Under the pieces are notes generated by a model. That model was not told the DNA's origin. It made no database searches and saw only the letters and a list, made by a program, of their open reading frames with translations. Both the position numbers and the translations under genes were made by a program. From Oceanispirochaeta sp. M1 (GTDB taxonomy: Bacteria; Spirochaetota; Spirochaetia; DSM-2461), in NCBI RefSeq assembly GCF_003346715.1, contig NZ_QQPQ01000026.1, positions 1 through 64,000 of the forward strand: a DNA stretch of 64,000 bases. The letters are read 5' to 3'. Shown piece by piece: positions 1 through 7,663 of the stretch. Position 1 is the stretch's first letter. Each line of letters starts with the position of its first letter.

Positions 1-2
1 AA

Positions 3-104
3 AATGTAAATGCCTGGAAAAATAGAATGAATAAGCAGAAAGTAAAGTTTGATTGGAAATTTACCTTTAAGAAGGCGAAAATTAAGTTCCGGCTGGATGA
101 TTAA
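3..104 (+). CDS. C-terminal tail of an unidentified basic protein (partial)
   Basis: The third forward frame is open from the window edge to a TAA at 102-104 and encodes 33 residues rich in Lys, Phe and Trp. I do not recognise a family. It may be the end of a gene that starts outside the window, because the same stretch is followed by a GC-rich hairpin. A chance open frame of this length is also possible, so confidence is low. Confidence 0.3.
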   Translation, partial: NVNAWKNRMNKQKVKFDWKFTFKKAKIKFRLDD

Positions 105-115
105 AATTCAGCCGG
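89..115 (+). terminator. Hairpin at the end of the upstream reading frame
   Basis: Arms CCGGCTG (89-95) and CAGCCGG (109-115) pair perfectly around a 13-base loop that contains the stop codon of the preceding frame. No T-run follows, so this is a weak intrinsic terminator at best, or an RNA structure that sits directly before the ATG at 118. Confidence 0.3.
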
Positions 116-117
116 TC

Positions 118-695
118 ATGACACTAGTTTAAAAGGGACAAAGACAGAAAAGAATATCCTCACCGCATTTTGCGGAGAGTCACAGGCAAGAAACCGTTAT
201 ACATACTATGTGAGCAAGGCTAAAAAAGAGGGCTTTGCTCAGGCTGCCTGGGTATTTGAAGAGACTGCAAATCAGGAAAAAGAGCATGCCAAACGGCTTT
301 TTAAATTGCTTGAAGGCGGAGATGTTGAAATAGCAGCCGCTTTCCCTGCAGGGGTTATCGGCACAACTTCTGATAATCTGGCGGCAGCAGCAGCAGGTGA
401 GCACCATGAGTGGACAGTGATGTATCCTGAGTTTGCTGTAACGGCAAGAGAAGAGGGATTTGATCAAATAGCTGTTATTTTCGAAGCCATTGCGGTTGCA
501 GAAAAACAGCATGAGAAAAGATACCTTGGTCTTAAGAAAAATATTGATGCTGGAACAGTCTTCAAGAAAGACTCTTCAGTTGTATGGCGCTGCATGAACT
601 GCGGTTATATTTACGAAGGTAAAAGCGCGCCGGAAGTATGTCCTGCATGTGCACATCCTCAGGCTTATTTTGAGCTTCTGGGTGAAAACTGGTAA
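118..695 (+). CDS. Rubrerythrin, with apparent one-base frameshift near its start
   Basis: Rubrerythrin is a cytoplasmic peroxidase of anaerobes that reduces hydrogen peroxide at a diiron centre using electrons passed through rubredoxin-type iron. The ferritin-like domain shows the usual ligands: Glu in CGESQARNRY, EKEH, and EKQHEKRY. The C-terminal rubredoxin domain has CMNC and CPAC. The frame that encodes the first iron ligand begins around 123-135 (SLKGTKTEKN), yet it has no ATG, GTG or TTG after the in-frame stop at 102. An ATG at 118 is in another frame and stops at 130. One extra base near 128-134 would join them. A GTG at 210 is in frame but would remove the first Glu ligand. Either the gene is damaged here or the sequence has an indel. 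No good ribosome site precedes 118. Neighbours are desulfoferrodoxin and rubredoxin, which fits its role. Confidence 0.85.
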
Positions 696-701
696 TTTTC
701 C

Positions 702-732
702 GCCCAGGTCTATTGTTCTATATCACCCGGGC
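702..732 (+). terminator. Weak hairpin between rubrerythrin and desulfoferrodoxin
   Basis: Arms at 702-709 (GCCCAGGT) and 725-732 (ACCCGGGC) pair with one G-U pair around a 15-base loop, followed by TTTATAT. It could be a leaky terminator or processing site. The long loop and short T-run make this weak. Confidence 0.3.
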
Positions 733-801
733 TTTATATGAGATTCGGCAGGATGGAAAAGACAGGGCAGGAATAATATAGATTTTTATTAGGAGATAGA
801 T

Positions 802-1176
802 ATGATAGCTGTAAATCAGGTATATAAATGTGATCACTGTGGTAATATTGTTGAAGTACTGACTGCGGGTGGTGGCGAACTTGTGTGTTGTGGTGACCCT
901 ATGAAACTGCAGGAAGAAAAAGCTGCTGATTCTTCAACCGAAAAGCATGTTCCTGTGATTGAAAAAATTGATGGCGGATTCAAGGTGACCGTCGGAAGTA
1001 CACTGCATCCAATGACAGAAGAACACTCCATTCAGTGGATTGAGCTTATTGCTGACGGAAAAGTATACAGACAGAATCTCAAACCTGGAGATGCTCCTGT
1101 TGCAGAGTTCTGTGTAGAGGCTTCTGAAGTTTCTGCCAGAGAGTATTGCAATCTTCACGGCTTGTGGAAAGCCTAG
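802..1176 (+). CDS. dfx: Desulfoferrodoxin (superoxide reductase)
   Basis: This cytoplasmic enzyme reduces superoxide to hydrogen peroxide without making oxygen, the strategy used by anaerobes. At 124 residues it is the usual two-domain length. The N-terminal desulforedoxin domain carries Cys10, Cys13, Cys29 and Cys30 for the FeCys4 centre. The catalytic domain has Glu47-Lys48-His49, His69, His75, Cys116 and His119, matching the numbering of characterised desulfoferrodoxins. AGGAG at 791-795 sits six bases before the ATG. Rubredoxin, the electron donor, follows at 1263, and the peroxide product can be removed by rubrerythrin upstream, so the three genes form one defence module. Confidence 0.96.
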   Translation: MIAVNQVYKCDHCGNIVEVLTAGGGELVCCGDPMKLQEEKAADSSTEKHVPVIEKIDGGFKVTVGSTLHPMTEEHSIQWIELIADGKVYRQNLKPGDAPVAEFCVEASEVSAREYCNLHGLWKA

Positions 1177-1262
1177 TCACTTGCTAGTATAAAATGTCTT
1201 GTTTCAGGACGATTAATGACTATAATAAAAATTGAAGCACAAAGCTTCCGGAGGTAATGACA

Positions 1263-1421
1263 ATGAAATATGTATGTGATGTTTGCGGTTATATTTATGA
1301 TCCTGCAGATGGTGATCCCGATAACGGAGTAGCCGCAGGAACCGCATTTGCCGATATCGCCGAAGATTGGGTATGCCCTCTCTGTGGTGCTGAAAAATCC
1401 GATTTCTCTCCTAACGACTGA
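1263..1421 (+). CDS. Rubredoxin
   Basis: A 52-residue one-iron electron carrier with Cys5-x2-Cys8 and Cys38-x2-Cys41 in the contexts CDVCGY and CPLCGA, and the acidic, aromatic middle typical of rubredoxins. GGAGG at 1250-1254 lies eight bases before the ATG at 1263. An in-frame ATG at 1257 is too close to that site to be used. It probably feeds electrons to desulfoferrodoxin and rubrerythrin encoded just upstream, and a strong terminator follows it. Confidence 0.97.
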   Translation: MKYVCDVCGYIYDPADGDPDNGVAAGTAFADIAEDWVCPLCGAEKSDFSPND

Positions 1422-1445
1422 TATCAGATTTAATCAAATATGGAA

Positions 1446-1473
1446 AAACCGTCCTTTTCAGGACGGTTTTTTT
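1446..1473 (+). terminator. Intrinsic terminator after rubredoxin
   Basis: A nine-base-pair stem (AAACCGTCC, 1446-1454, with GGACGGTTT, 1461-1469) has a six-base loop and runs into seven Ts. It ends the oxygen-defence unit and lies upstream of the methyltransferase start. Confidence 0.9.
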
Positions 1474-1526
1474 ATTCTTTGTATTATACTCTTAGTAGCT
1501 ACAGTATTAGAGAACAGGAGCTTATT

Positions 1527-2258
1527 ATGGACTTTTATTCAGTACTGTCCCGCTATTATGATGAGGTTTTTCCCCTATCAGAAGAGTGCAGCGGGTTTGT
1601 ACAAAAAAATATGAACAGCGGAGGAACCCTGCTGGATGCGGGATGCGGTACGGGTGAACTTGTTCTGCATCTGCAGAAAGAGGGGATTCAGGCCCATGGC
1701 TTTGATCTTGATGAGGGGATGATTCTAAGTGCAGCCTCTGCTGCCGCGGATGCCGGATTACCGGGTAATGATCTATTCAGAATCGCCAATCTGAGTGAAA
1801 TGAAGAATCAGTATGAGGATAAATCCCAGGACGTTTTAAGCTGTCTGGGGAATACCCTGATACATATTCCCTTTAATGAGCAGTTCCAATTTCTGCAGGA
1901 TACAGCGAAAGTACTGAAACCGGGGGGCCTTCTTATTCTGCAGATTCTCAACTACAACAATATCCTGCATGATGGTTTGAAGTTTCCTCTTATTGAGACG
2001 GAAAACTGTATTTTTAGACGGACATACGAAGCCCGGGAACTGGTAGGGGAACTTGACTTTGTTACAGAACTTGAAATAAAAAACAGCGGGGAGACATATA
2101 CAAACAGTATTATTCATTATCCCCTTCTTCCCGAAACACTCATGGCTGCCTTAAGCATGTCAGGTTATTCCGGCTGGGAGACATTCGGGTCCTATGATGG
2201 CAGTCCTGCAGGGGAAGGGAAGCTTCCTCTGATTATTACGGCCCGCATTCCTGATTGA
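1527..2258 (+). CDS. Class I SAM-dependent methyltransferase
   Basis: Residues 34-43 carry the SAM-binding motif I, LLDAGCGTGE, followed by an acidic end of strand 2 (GFDLDEGM) and the motif around LKPGGLLILQI, as in class I methyltransferases. The substrate cannot be told from sequence. The ATG at 1527 has AGGAG in CAGGAGCTTATT upstream; longer versions of the frame would run through the preceding terminator and are unlikely. The gene ends ten bases from the end of aroC, which is read toward it. At 243 residues it is a complete single-domain enzyme. Confidence 0.85.
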   Translation: MDFYSVLSRYYDEVFPLSEECSGFVQKNMNSGGTLLDAGCGTGELVLHLQKEGIQAHGFDLDEGMILSAASAAADAGLPGNDLFRIANLSEMKNQYEDKSQDVLSCLGNTLIHIPFNEQFQFLQDTAKVLKPGGLLILQILNYNNILHDGLKFPLIETENCIFRRTYEARELVGELDFVTELEIKNSGETYTNSIIHYPLLPETLMAALSMSGYSGWETFGSYDGSPAGEGKLPLIITARIPD

Positions 2259-2267
2259 AAAGTCTGC

Positions 2268-3335
2268 TCAGGTCATCTGAAGGCTTTTCTGCGCACCCAA
2301 CCTCAATAAGTGGTCACACACTACAATGGCTGCCATAGCCTCCATTACAGGGATTATACGGGGACAGATGATGGGGTCATGTCTGCCCTCTGTGATAATC
2401 TCGCATTCATCACCCTTCATATTGACCGTACTCTGGGGAGATGAGATCGAAGCCGTGGGTTTCACGGCTGCACGGAAAATGATTTCCTGACCCGTTGAGA
2501 TCCCTCCGGTGATTCCTCCGGCATGGTTGGTGACAAAGCCGTCAGAGGACATATCATCGTTGTGCTCTGTTCCGAACATATCCGCCGCTTTAAAGCCCTC
2601 ACCGATCTCAAAACCTTTTACGGCGCCGATGGACATGATTCCCTTGGCAAGATCCGCCTCAAGTTTATCAAATACGGGTTCTCCCAGACCCGGAGATACT
2701 CCCTCTATTCTGCACTCTATGATTCCACCGGCGCTGTTGCCCTTGTCTATAAGTGATTCAATAACCTCAATCATCTTTACTGCAGCATCGGGGTCACAGG
2801 CTCTTACTGGATTCTTCTCAATCTGTTCCGGAACATATTTTTCGCATCTGATTCCTGCCGCGGCAAGTGTGTAGGCGGTAATGGTGATTCCCTTTTCTCT
2901 GAGGATCTTCTTGGCTATGGCGCCGGCTGCAACACGAGCTGCTGTCTCTCTGCCCGACGCACGGCCGCTGCCACGCCAGTCTCTGATACCGTATTTCTTA
3001 TGATAGGTATAGTCAGCATGACCCGGACGGTATTTATCCATCACATCGTTGTAATCACTTGAGATTGTATTTGTGTTGTGAAGTATCATCATCAGGGGGG
3101 TACCGGTGGCTTTACCTTCAAAGGTGCCGCTCTGGATGGTCACCTCATCACTCTCCTTGCGGGGAGTCGTTATGTCGGACTGACCGGGTTTCCGGCGGTC
3201 CATTTCCGGCTGGATATCTTCTTCTGAGATAGGGAGTCCGGGAGGTACGCCGTCGACGATAACACCCACACTCCTACCGTGGGATTCTCCGAAAGTGGTA
3301 ATTCTGAATGCTGTTCCGAAACTGTTACCGCCCAT
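2268..3335 (-). CDS. aroC: Chorismate synthase
   Basis: This FMN-dependent enzyme makes chorismate from 5-enolpyruvylshikimate-3-phosphate, the last common step to aromatic amino acids and folate. The 355-residue protein has the family signatures GESHGRSVG near the start, [27 protein letters not shown] in the middle and GRHDP near the end. AGGAG lies five bases before the ATG. It starts inside the last 11 bases of aroK, so the two shikimate-pathway genes are very likely co-transcribed and translationally coupled. Confidence 0.98.
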   Translation of the reverse strand: MGGNSFGTAFRITTFGESHGRSVGVIVDGVPPGLPISEEDIQPEMDRRKPGQSDITTPRKESDEVTIQSGTFEGKATGTPLMMILHNTNTISSDYNDVMDKYRPGHADYTYHKKYGIRDWRGSGRASGRETAARVAAGAIAKKILREKGITITAYTLAAAGIRCEKYVPEQIEKNPVRACDPDAAVKMIEVIESLIDKGNSAGGIIECRIEGVSPGLGEPVFDKLEADLAKGIMSIGAVKGFEIGEGFKAADMFGTEHNDDMSSDGFVTNHAGGITGGISTGQEIIFRAAVKPTASISSPQSTVNMKGDECEIITEGRHDPIICPRIIPVMEAMAAIVVCDHLLRLGAQKSLQMT

Positions 3336-3864
3336 ATACGCTCCTGATGACCTGAACCGTTTTTTCAGCAGACTCCTGCTGATCCAGGCCGTGAATATTA
3401 ATTATATGATCACCCTGCTCAAGCAGAGTCGTTCTTCTTTTTTTATACAGTTCACCAAAAGAGGTTTTGGGATCATCTCCCTCCAGAAAGGGGGGAATGC
3501 CTTTTCGTATGATTCTCTCAAAGAGGATATCCTCTTCTTCATCAAGTATAAAGATTCGGGCACCCGCATCTTTGAGCAGTTTAACTGCTTCAGGATTTTC
3601 CAGGGTTCCTCCTCCCAGAGAGAGAATACTCAGTTCATCCTCAGTAGACTCCCCGAGATAAGTCCTCAGGGCCTGGGCTTCCTTCTGCATAAATGCATCG
3701 CCCCCCTTTTCTCTGTACCATTTTCTGACAGACCACTTGAAGGGGAGTATCTTCAGGATGAGATCATCCAGGTCGTGAAAGGGGAGTTCAAGTCTTTTGG
3801 ACAGAATATGTCCTACTGTAGATTTCCCTGTGTGTTTGATTCCACCCAATATAATTACCGGCAT
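3325..3864 (-). CDS. aroK: Shikimate kinase
   Basis: The 179-residue cytoplasmic enzyme phosphorylates shikimate using ATP. It shows a P-loop (GGIKHTGKST), the substrate-binding Asp in HDLDDLI, and the GGGT loop, in the usual order and length. It overlaps aroC by 11 bases, so the enzyme for pathway step five precedes that for step seven in one unit. No convincing ribosome site precedes the ATG at 3864, and the exact start is less sure than the function. Confidence 0.93.
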   Translation of the reverse strand: MPVIILGGIKHTGKSTVGHILSKRLELPFHDLDDLILKILPFKWSVRKWYREKGGDAFMQKEAQALRTYLGESTEDELSILSLGGGTLENPEAVKLLKDAGARIFILDEEEDILFERIIRKGIPPFLEGDDPKTSFGELYKKRRTTLLEQGDHIINIHGLDQQESAEKTVQVIRSVYGR

Positions 3865-3990
3865 ATTTGCATTTTTTCAAACACTGAGTCAAAAGGCAAG
3901 CCCCATTGAGTAAATAAGCAATGCTAAAAAAGAATATTAAAATGCCGATAAATAGAATAACACCCTCGGGTTCCGGGCTTATTAGGCTGG

Positions 3991-4009
3991 AAAGCTGTGT
4001 TTCAGCTTT
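3991..4009. repeat. Perfect inverted repeat in the aroK/4074 intergenic region
   Basis: AAAGCTG (3991-3997) and CAGCTTT (4003-4009) form a seven-base-pair hairpin with a five-base loop. It abuts TATAAT at 4009-4014, which could be the -10 element for the small gene at 4074. There is no clear -35 hexamer and no T-run. It may be an operator or a weak bidirectional terminator. The rest of 3865-4073 holds nothing I can name. Confidence 0.3.
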
Positions 4010-4073
4010 ATAATCGGGAGTGGAATTAAAACAGCGGGATTGCAAATCAGTCCCCACAGCAGAGGAGTTCAAA

Positions 4074-4274
4074 ATGAAATCTTACAGCATTAAAGGCACA
4101 CCCGGACGGAAAGATATACTGGAAGTCCTGAGAGAAAACAAAGACGGTTATCAGGTTAAAATTATTCGCGACAGAAGCGGCTGGATGGAAGAGAAAAAAG
4201 AATTCATGCCCAGGGAGCTTTTTGATACCTGTATCCGCACAGAATATCTGAAACCCATCACCCCGGGGATCTGA
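4074..4274 (+). CDS. Small conserved-looking hypothetical protein (66 aa)
   Basis: I do not recognise a family. The start at 4074 is favoured over longer versions because AGAGGAG at 4058-4064 sits nine bases before this ATG. The protein is highly charged, begins MKSYSIKG, has the segment DRSGWMEEKKEFMPRELFD and no signal peptide or membrane segment, so it is probably cytoplasmic. It stands alone between aroK and engB, both read on the other strand. The good ribosome site and charged, non-repetitive composition suggest a real gene. Confidence 0.6.
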   Translation: MKSYSIKGTPGRKDILEVLRENKDGYQVKIIRDRSGWMEEKKEFMPRELFDTCIRTEYLKPITPGI

Positions 4275-4337
4275 TTTCCCCGGTTCAGCAGATCATTGGT
4301 TACCATAGGACTGTTCAATTAAGAACAGCATTATACA

Positions 4338-4940
4338 TTAATCCTGATCGTACCAGAAACTGATCTGCTGGCGCAGCTCTTTTACTCCGTCTTTTTTGAC
4401 AGAAGAGAGGGTCTGTATGCTCCAGGGAATAGGCAGTCCCTTCAGAGCCTTATTCATTTCACTCAGTGTTTTCTGTCTTGCACCGCTCTTTATCTTATCT
4501 GCCTTACTCAGCACTATATGAACTTCTCTATCCCCCGTAACTGCCAGATCAAGCATAGCCCGGTCAAGCTCTGTCAGAGGGTGTCTGATATCCATTACCA
4601 GCACGATTCCCACAAGGGACTCTCTCTTGAGGATGTAGTCGGTCATCTCCTGCTGCCAGCGTTTCTTCTCTTTGGGGGGAACTTTGGCGTAGCCGTATCC
4701 CGGCAGGTCCGCTATACGCAGATCATCGGTAACCTTGAACATGTTAATATGCTGCGTCTTGCCGGGTACTGATGATGTCTTGGCAAGATTCTTTCTGTTG
4801 GCAAGGGCATTGAGAGCACTGGATTTACCAGCATTTGATCTGCCGGCAAAGGCTATCTCTATTCCATTTTCCTGGGGCAGTGCTTTTACATAGGCCCCAC
4901 TCATTACAAATTTGATGGTATTGAAGTTTATTTCTTTCAC
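4338..4940 (-). CDS. engB: Ribosome biogenesis GTP-binding protein EngB/YsxC
   Basis: A small TRAFAC GTPase needed for assembly of the large ribosomal subunit. It shows G1 (GRSNAGKSS), the switch region with T in GKTQHIN, G3 (DLPGYG), G4 (SKAD) and a family-typical C-terminus. I chose GTG at 4940 because it leaves about 26 residues before G1, the normal family length. An ATG at 5018 is in frame and adds 26 residues rich in Phe and Pro that the family lacks, and that region carries a TATAAT read toward the neighbour. Neither start has a good ribosome site. Confidence 0.93.
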   Translation of the reverse strand: MKEINFNTIKFVMSGAYVKALPQENGIEIAFAGRSNAGKSSALNALANRKNLAKTSSVPGKTQHINMFKVTDDLRIADLPGYGYAKVPPKEKKRWQQEMTDYILKRESLVGIVLVMDIRHPLTELDRAMLDLAVTGDREVHIVLSKADKIKSGARQKTLSEMNKALKGLPIPWSIQTLSSVKKDGVKELRQQISFWYDQD

Positions 4941-4945
4941 GGGCT

Positions 4946-4951
4946 TATAAT
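4946..4951 (+). promoter_or_regulatory. Possible -10 element for the AI-2E family gene
   Basis: An exact TATAAT lies about 70 bases before the ATG at 5022. The nearest -35-like TTGAAG is at 4921-4926 with a 19-base gap, which is long. It is consistent with engB starting at 4940 and the permease being expressed divergently, but the evidence is only motif-level. Confidence 0.3.
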
Positions 4952-5021
4952 AGCGGAAAAGGGGAGGGAAATGAAAGGGGAGGCTTTGTACAGATGGAAA
5001 GAATAGTTTATTATCCATTCT

Positions 5022-6134
5022 ATGAAGATAAGAATGAATACAGTTCTATTGGGAATACTCACACTCATAGCCCTGGGCGCTGTACTCCATGTCATGCAGC
5101 TGGTATTTTTACCCCTGGTTATAGCGGTCCTTCTATCGTTTATTCTTACCCCACTGGTCACTCATTTTAATAAAAAAATATCACGAACCCTGGCTGTATT
5201 GCTGGTTATCATAATCCTTATAGTGGTCCTCTATGTGATCGGCTGGTTTTTCTATACGAGTATAACTTCGTTTATTTCGGTCATCGGTTATTATCAGGAC
5301 AGGTTCAGCATTATTATCAACGAGCTGGTTCTCCGCTATAATCTGCCCGATGATATTCTGGAGCTTATGGAGATCTCAGGCAGCCTGAGAACCGGAGTCT
5401 ATAATATTTCGATCTCCTTTGTGAATTTTGCGGGTCAGCTGATTATTGTGCTCTTCTTTGTGGTTTTCATGCTTCTTGAAAATCCCCTGTCTGAGCGAAA
5501 AATGAAAATGGCTTTTCCCAAGTTAAGTGTTCAGACCCGTCTGAGTGCAATCATCAAAAAAATTACATCACAGATCGCCAGATATCTGACTGTAAAGCTT
5601 GGAATCTCAGCAGCCACGGGTGCTCTTGTGGCTCTATGTCTCTATTTCATTGGTCTTGATTTCTACCTGATGTGGGGCTTTCTGGCCATCCTGTTCAACT
5701 TCATACCCAATATCGGCTCCACTGTGATCATGATTGCAACAATACTTATGTCATTTATACAGTTTTATCCCGAGTGGAACCCAATTCTGGCTACCCTTAT
5801 CACGATGCCCCTTATTCAGATGATTTTTGGTAATTTCCTTGATCCCAAACTGCAGGGGAATCAGCTGGACCTCTCCCCGGTAATTATCCTGGTCTCTCTG
5901 GTGTTCTGGGGATGGATCTGGGGTATTCCGGGTATGTTTCTGGCAGTTCCCCTTGCTGAAGCCATTAAAATCATCTGTGCCAATATTGAAACCCTGGAAC
6001 CCGTCAGCATTCTGATGAGCAGCGGGAAGGCACTTAATACAAGAAGGCGAAAGAAAAAAAACAATCCTGAGACGGACAATGCTGAACCTGAGAGTTCAGA
6101 GCTCCCTGTGGATTCAGAAAATAAGGAAAAATAA
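5022..6134 (+). CDS. AI-2E family transporter/permease
   Basis: A 370-residue inner-membrane protein with two hydrophobic hairpins at the N-terminus, a soluble stretch near residues 80-130, then several further membrane segments. The conserved family region FNFIPNIGS and the later PLIQMIFGNFLDPKLQG are present. Members have been linked to autoinducer-2 export or Na+/H+ exchange; which applies here cannot be told. The tail after residue 345 is charged and rich in Lys and Glu. The ATG at 5022 lacks a clear ribosome site; an ATG at 5034 is an alternative. It ends three bases before the HAD gene. Confidence 0.9.
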   Translation: MKIRMNTVLLGILTLIALGAVLHVMQLVFLPLVIAVLLSFILTPLVTHFNKKISRTLAVLLVIIILIVVLYVIGWFFYTSITSFISVIGYYQDRFSIIINELVLRYNLPDDILELMEISGSLRTGVYNISISFVNFAGQLIIVLFFVVFMLLENPLSERKMKMAFPKLSVQTRLSAIIKKITSQIARYLTVKLGISAATGALVALCLYFIGLDFYLMWGFLAILFNFIPNIGSTVIMIATILMSFIQFYPEWNPILATLITMPLIQMIFGNFLDPKLQGNQLDLSPVIILVSLVFWGWIWGIPGMFLAVPLAEAIKIICANIETLEPVSILMSSGKALNTRRRKKKNNPETDNAEPESSELPVDSENKEK

Positions 6135-6137
6135 ATA

Positions 6138-6830
6138 ATGAGCAGACTTGATGCCATTCTCTTTGATATGGACGGGACCCTTATGGATTCCGAACCCTGC
6201 TGGCTGCGTGCCGACCTTGCGATGATAGCCGCCTTCGGTGGTTTTATGACCGAGGAGGAGCACGATGCCTGTATCGGTATGGGGGCCGTCACCTTTCTCC
6301 CCTATGTACAGGAGAAGTACGGTATAACAGCTTCCTTCGATGAAATGAAAGAATTCCAGGAAAAAACATTTCTTGAGATTGCCAGAGCCGAACTCAAACC
6401 CTTTTCCGAGATGATCGAATTCTCACGCTGGGCCAGAGAGAAGGCCATACCCATTGCAATAGCCTCAGGGTCCACTAACCATATAATAGAGGAAATGACG
6501 GCCCTCACGGGGATTCAGGAGCTGTTTCCTGTAAGAGTGTCCTCTCACGAAGTGGAAAAGGGCAAGCCTTTTCCCGATGTATTTCTGGAAGCGGCTAAAC
6601 GGCTGGCTGTAAAACCCGAGAACTGTCTGGTTATTGAAGATTCACCCGTAGGTGTCATGGCCGCCTATCAGGCAGGGATGCACACTGTTGCCGTACCCCC
6701 ACCTGTTGTGCAGGATCCAAAGGGATACCTGAACAAAGCCGACCATCTTTATGAGGATGGTATGCTCGGATTCAGTTCAGAAAAGATGATCCTCTGGCTG
6801 AAGGAATACTTCAGCGACAGCACATTCTAA
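6138..6830 (+). CDS. HAD phosphatase, beta-phosphoglucomutase/HxpB-like
   Basis: The 230-residue protein has the HAD catalytic motif DMDGTLMDSEP at residues 10-20, the Ser/Thr motif ASGS, the conserved Lys in KGKPFPDV and the acidic motif IEDSPVG. The run MDSEPCWLRADL and cap domain resemble hexitol/2-deoxyglucose phosphatases of the YniC type, so a small sugar phosphate is the likely substrate, but specificity is not readable. AAGGA lies nine bases before the ATG. The three-base gap to the permease upstream suggests one transcript. Confidence 0.88.
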   Translation: MSRLDAILFDMDGTLMDSEPCWLRADLAMIAAFGGFMTEEEHDACIGMGAVTFLPYVQEKYGITASFDEMKEFQEKTFLEIARAELKPFSEMIEFSRWAREKAIPIAIASGSTNHIIEEMTALTGIQELFPVRVSSHEVEKGKPFPDVFLEAAKRLAVKPENCLVIEDSPVGVMAAYQAGMHTVAVPPPVVQDPKGYLNKADHLYEDGMLGFSSEKMILWLKEYFSDSTF

Positions 6831-6844
6831 TCTGAAGATTTAAA

Positions 6845-7522
6845 TCAGGACTCTTCAAAGATTCCCGTATTAGAGGGAGTCGCTTCCTCCTGGGCAGCGG
6901 TTCCTGCCATCTCTCCCATATTCATCTCTATCTCAACAATACCCTCATCTCCACTGTCAGTTTTAGCAGGTATACGGATCAGCGCATTAGCGGGCCCATC
7001 CTTGGGGACCAGGAAAATATTCTGCAGGAAATCACTTGAAATAGAGGGAAGGAATACAATCCAGGCCTTGAAAGGCTGATCGGGAGTGACGATGATAGTG
7101 TCCCCGCTCATGGTTTTCTTCATATTTGCCTTTTTCTGTGCCTGTTCAAAGTCACTGTCATAGTAGGGCTGCCAGTCGATGTCTAATGTCCGGCGGGAAC
7201 GGGCTCTTGATTCTGAGCGGTCGTCAAGTGAAATAGTAATATCCCTGAGTTTAATTTCCACTTCAGAGCTCATCGTTGTGATGGTGGTGTCAAAGACAAA
7301 GAACTGCTTTCGCGGGAGTTTCCCGGGGTAGTTATAGTAGGGGTTGTAATCATCTCCGAAACGTTTCCGGCTCTCCTGCTCTGTCACATAGCGGAGTTGA
7401 AATACAATATCCCCCACAGTTTTCTCTATTACAGGTGTGTCGGGAGTAAATTCAGTACTCTGGCAGGCAGTCAAGATAAGCAGTGTCATAAGAATCAGAG
7501 GGAGGATTAAAATCCGTTTCAT
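6845..7522 (-). CDS. Lipoprotein of unknown function
   Basis: Residues 1-20 form a lipoprotein signal peptide ending in LTAC, so Cys20 should be lipid-modified. The mature part of about 205 residues looks like beta-rich periplasmic or surface domain with the motif FVFDTTITTMSS and charged loops. I do not recognise a family. AAGGA sits six bases upstream of the ATG. It lies between a HAD gene read the other way and the major porin, separated from the porin by a terminator, so it is probably its own unit. Confidence 0.8.
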   Translation of the reverse strand: MKRILILPLILMTLLILTACQSTEFTPDTPVIEKTVGDIVFQLRYVTEQESRKRFGDDYNPYYNYPGKLPRKQFFVFDTTITTMSSEVEIKLRDITISLDDRSESRARSRRTLDIDWQPYYDSDFEQAQKKANMKKTMSGDTIIVTPDQPFKAWIVFLPSISSDFLQNIFLVPKDGPANALIRIPAKTDSGDEGIVEIEMNMGEMAGTAAQEEATPSNTGIFEES

Positions 7523-7605
7523 GGGTTTTCCTTCAGAAATAAAATTGAGATATGCAGGATATCACAGAATATAAACCCCCGAAAGGCAGGGTTTGTTACT
7601 TATAA

Positions 7606-7632
7606 ATAAAAACTGCTCCCCGAAGGGAGCAG
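7606..7632 (-). terminator. Intrinsic terminator of the porin gene
   Basis: Arms CTGCTCCC (7613-7620) and GGGAGCAG (7625-7632) pair with a four-base loop. On the minus strand the stem is followed by a T-rich tail (complement of the A-run at 7608-7612), just after the porin stop codon. Confidence 0.88.
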
Positions 7633-7663
7633 ATATTAGCAATCTAAGTAATCAGAGAACTGA

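Noticed and set aside
118-140. Programmed frameshifting at the start of rubrerythrin
   Set aside because: The sequence at the shift point is not a canonical slippery heptamer in the ATG frame, and the shift would fall after only four codons. An indel is simpler.
4020-4073. Longer N-terminus for the small gene at 4074
   Set aside because: The upstream start lacks a ribosome site, whereas AGAGGAG sits nine bases before 4074.
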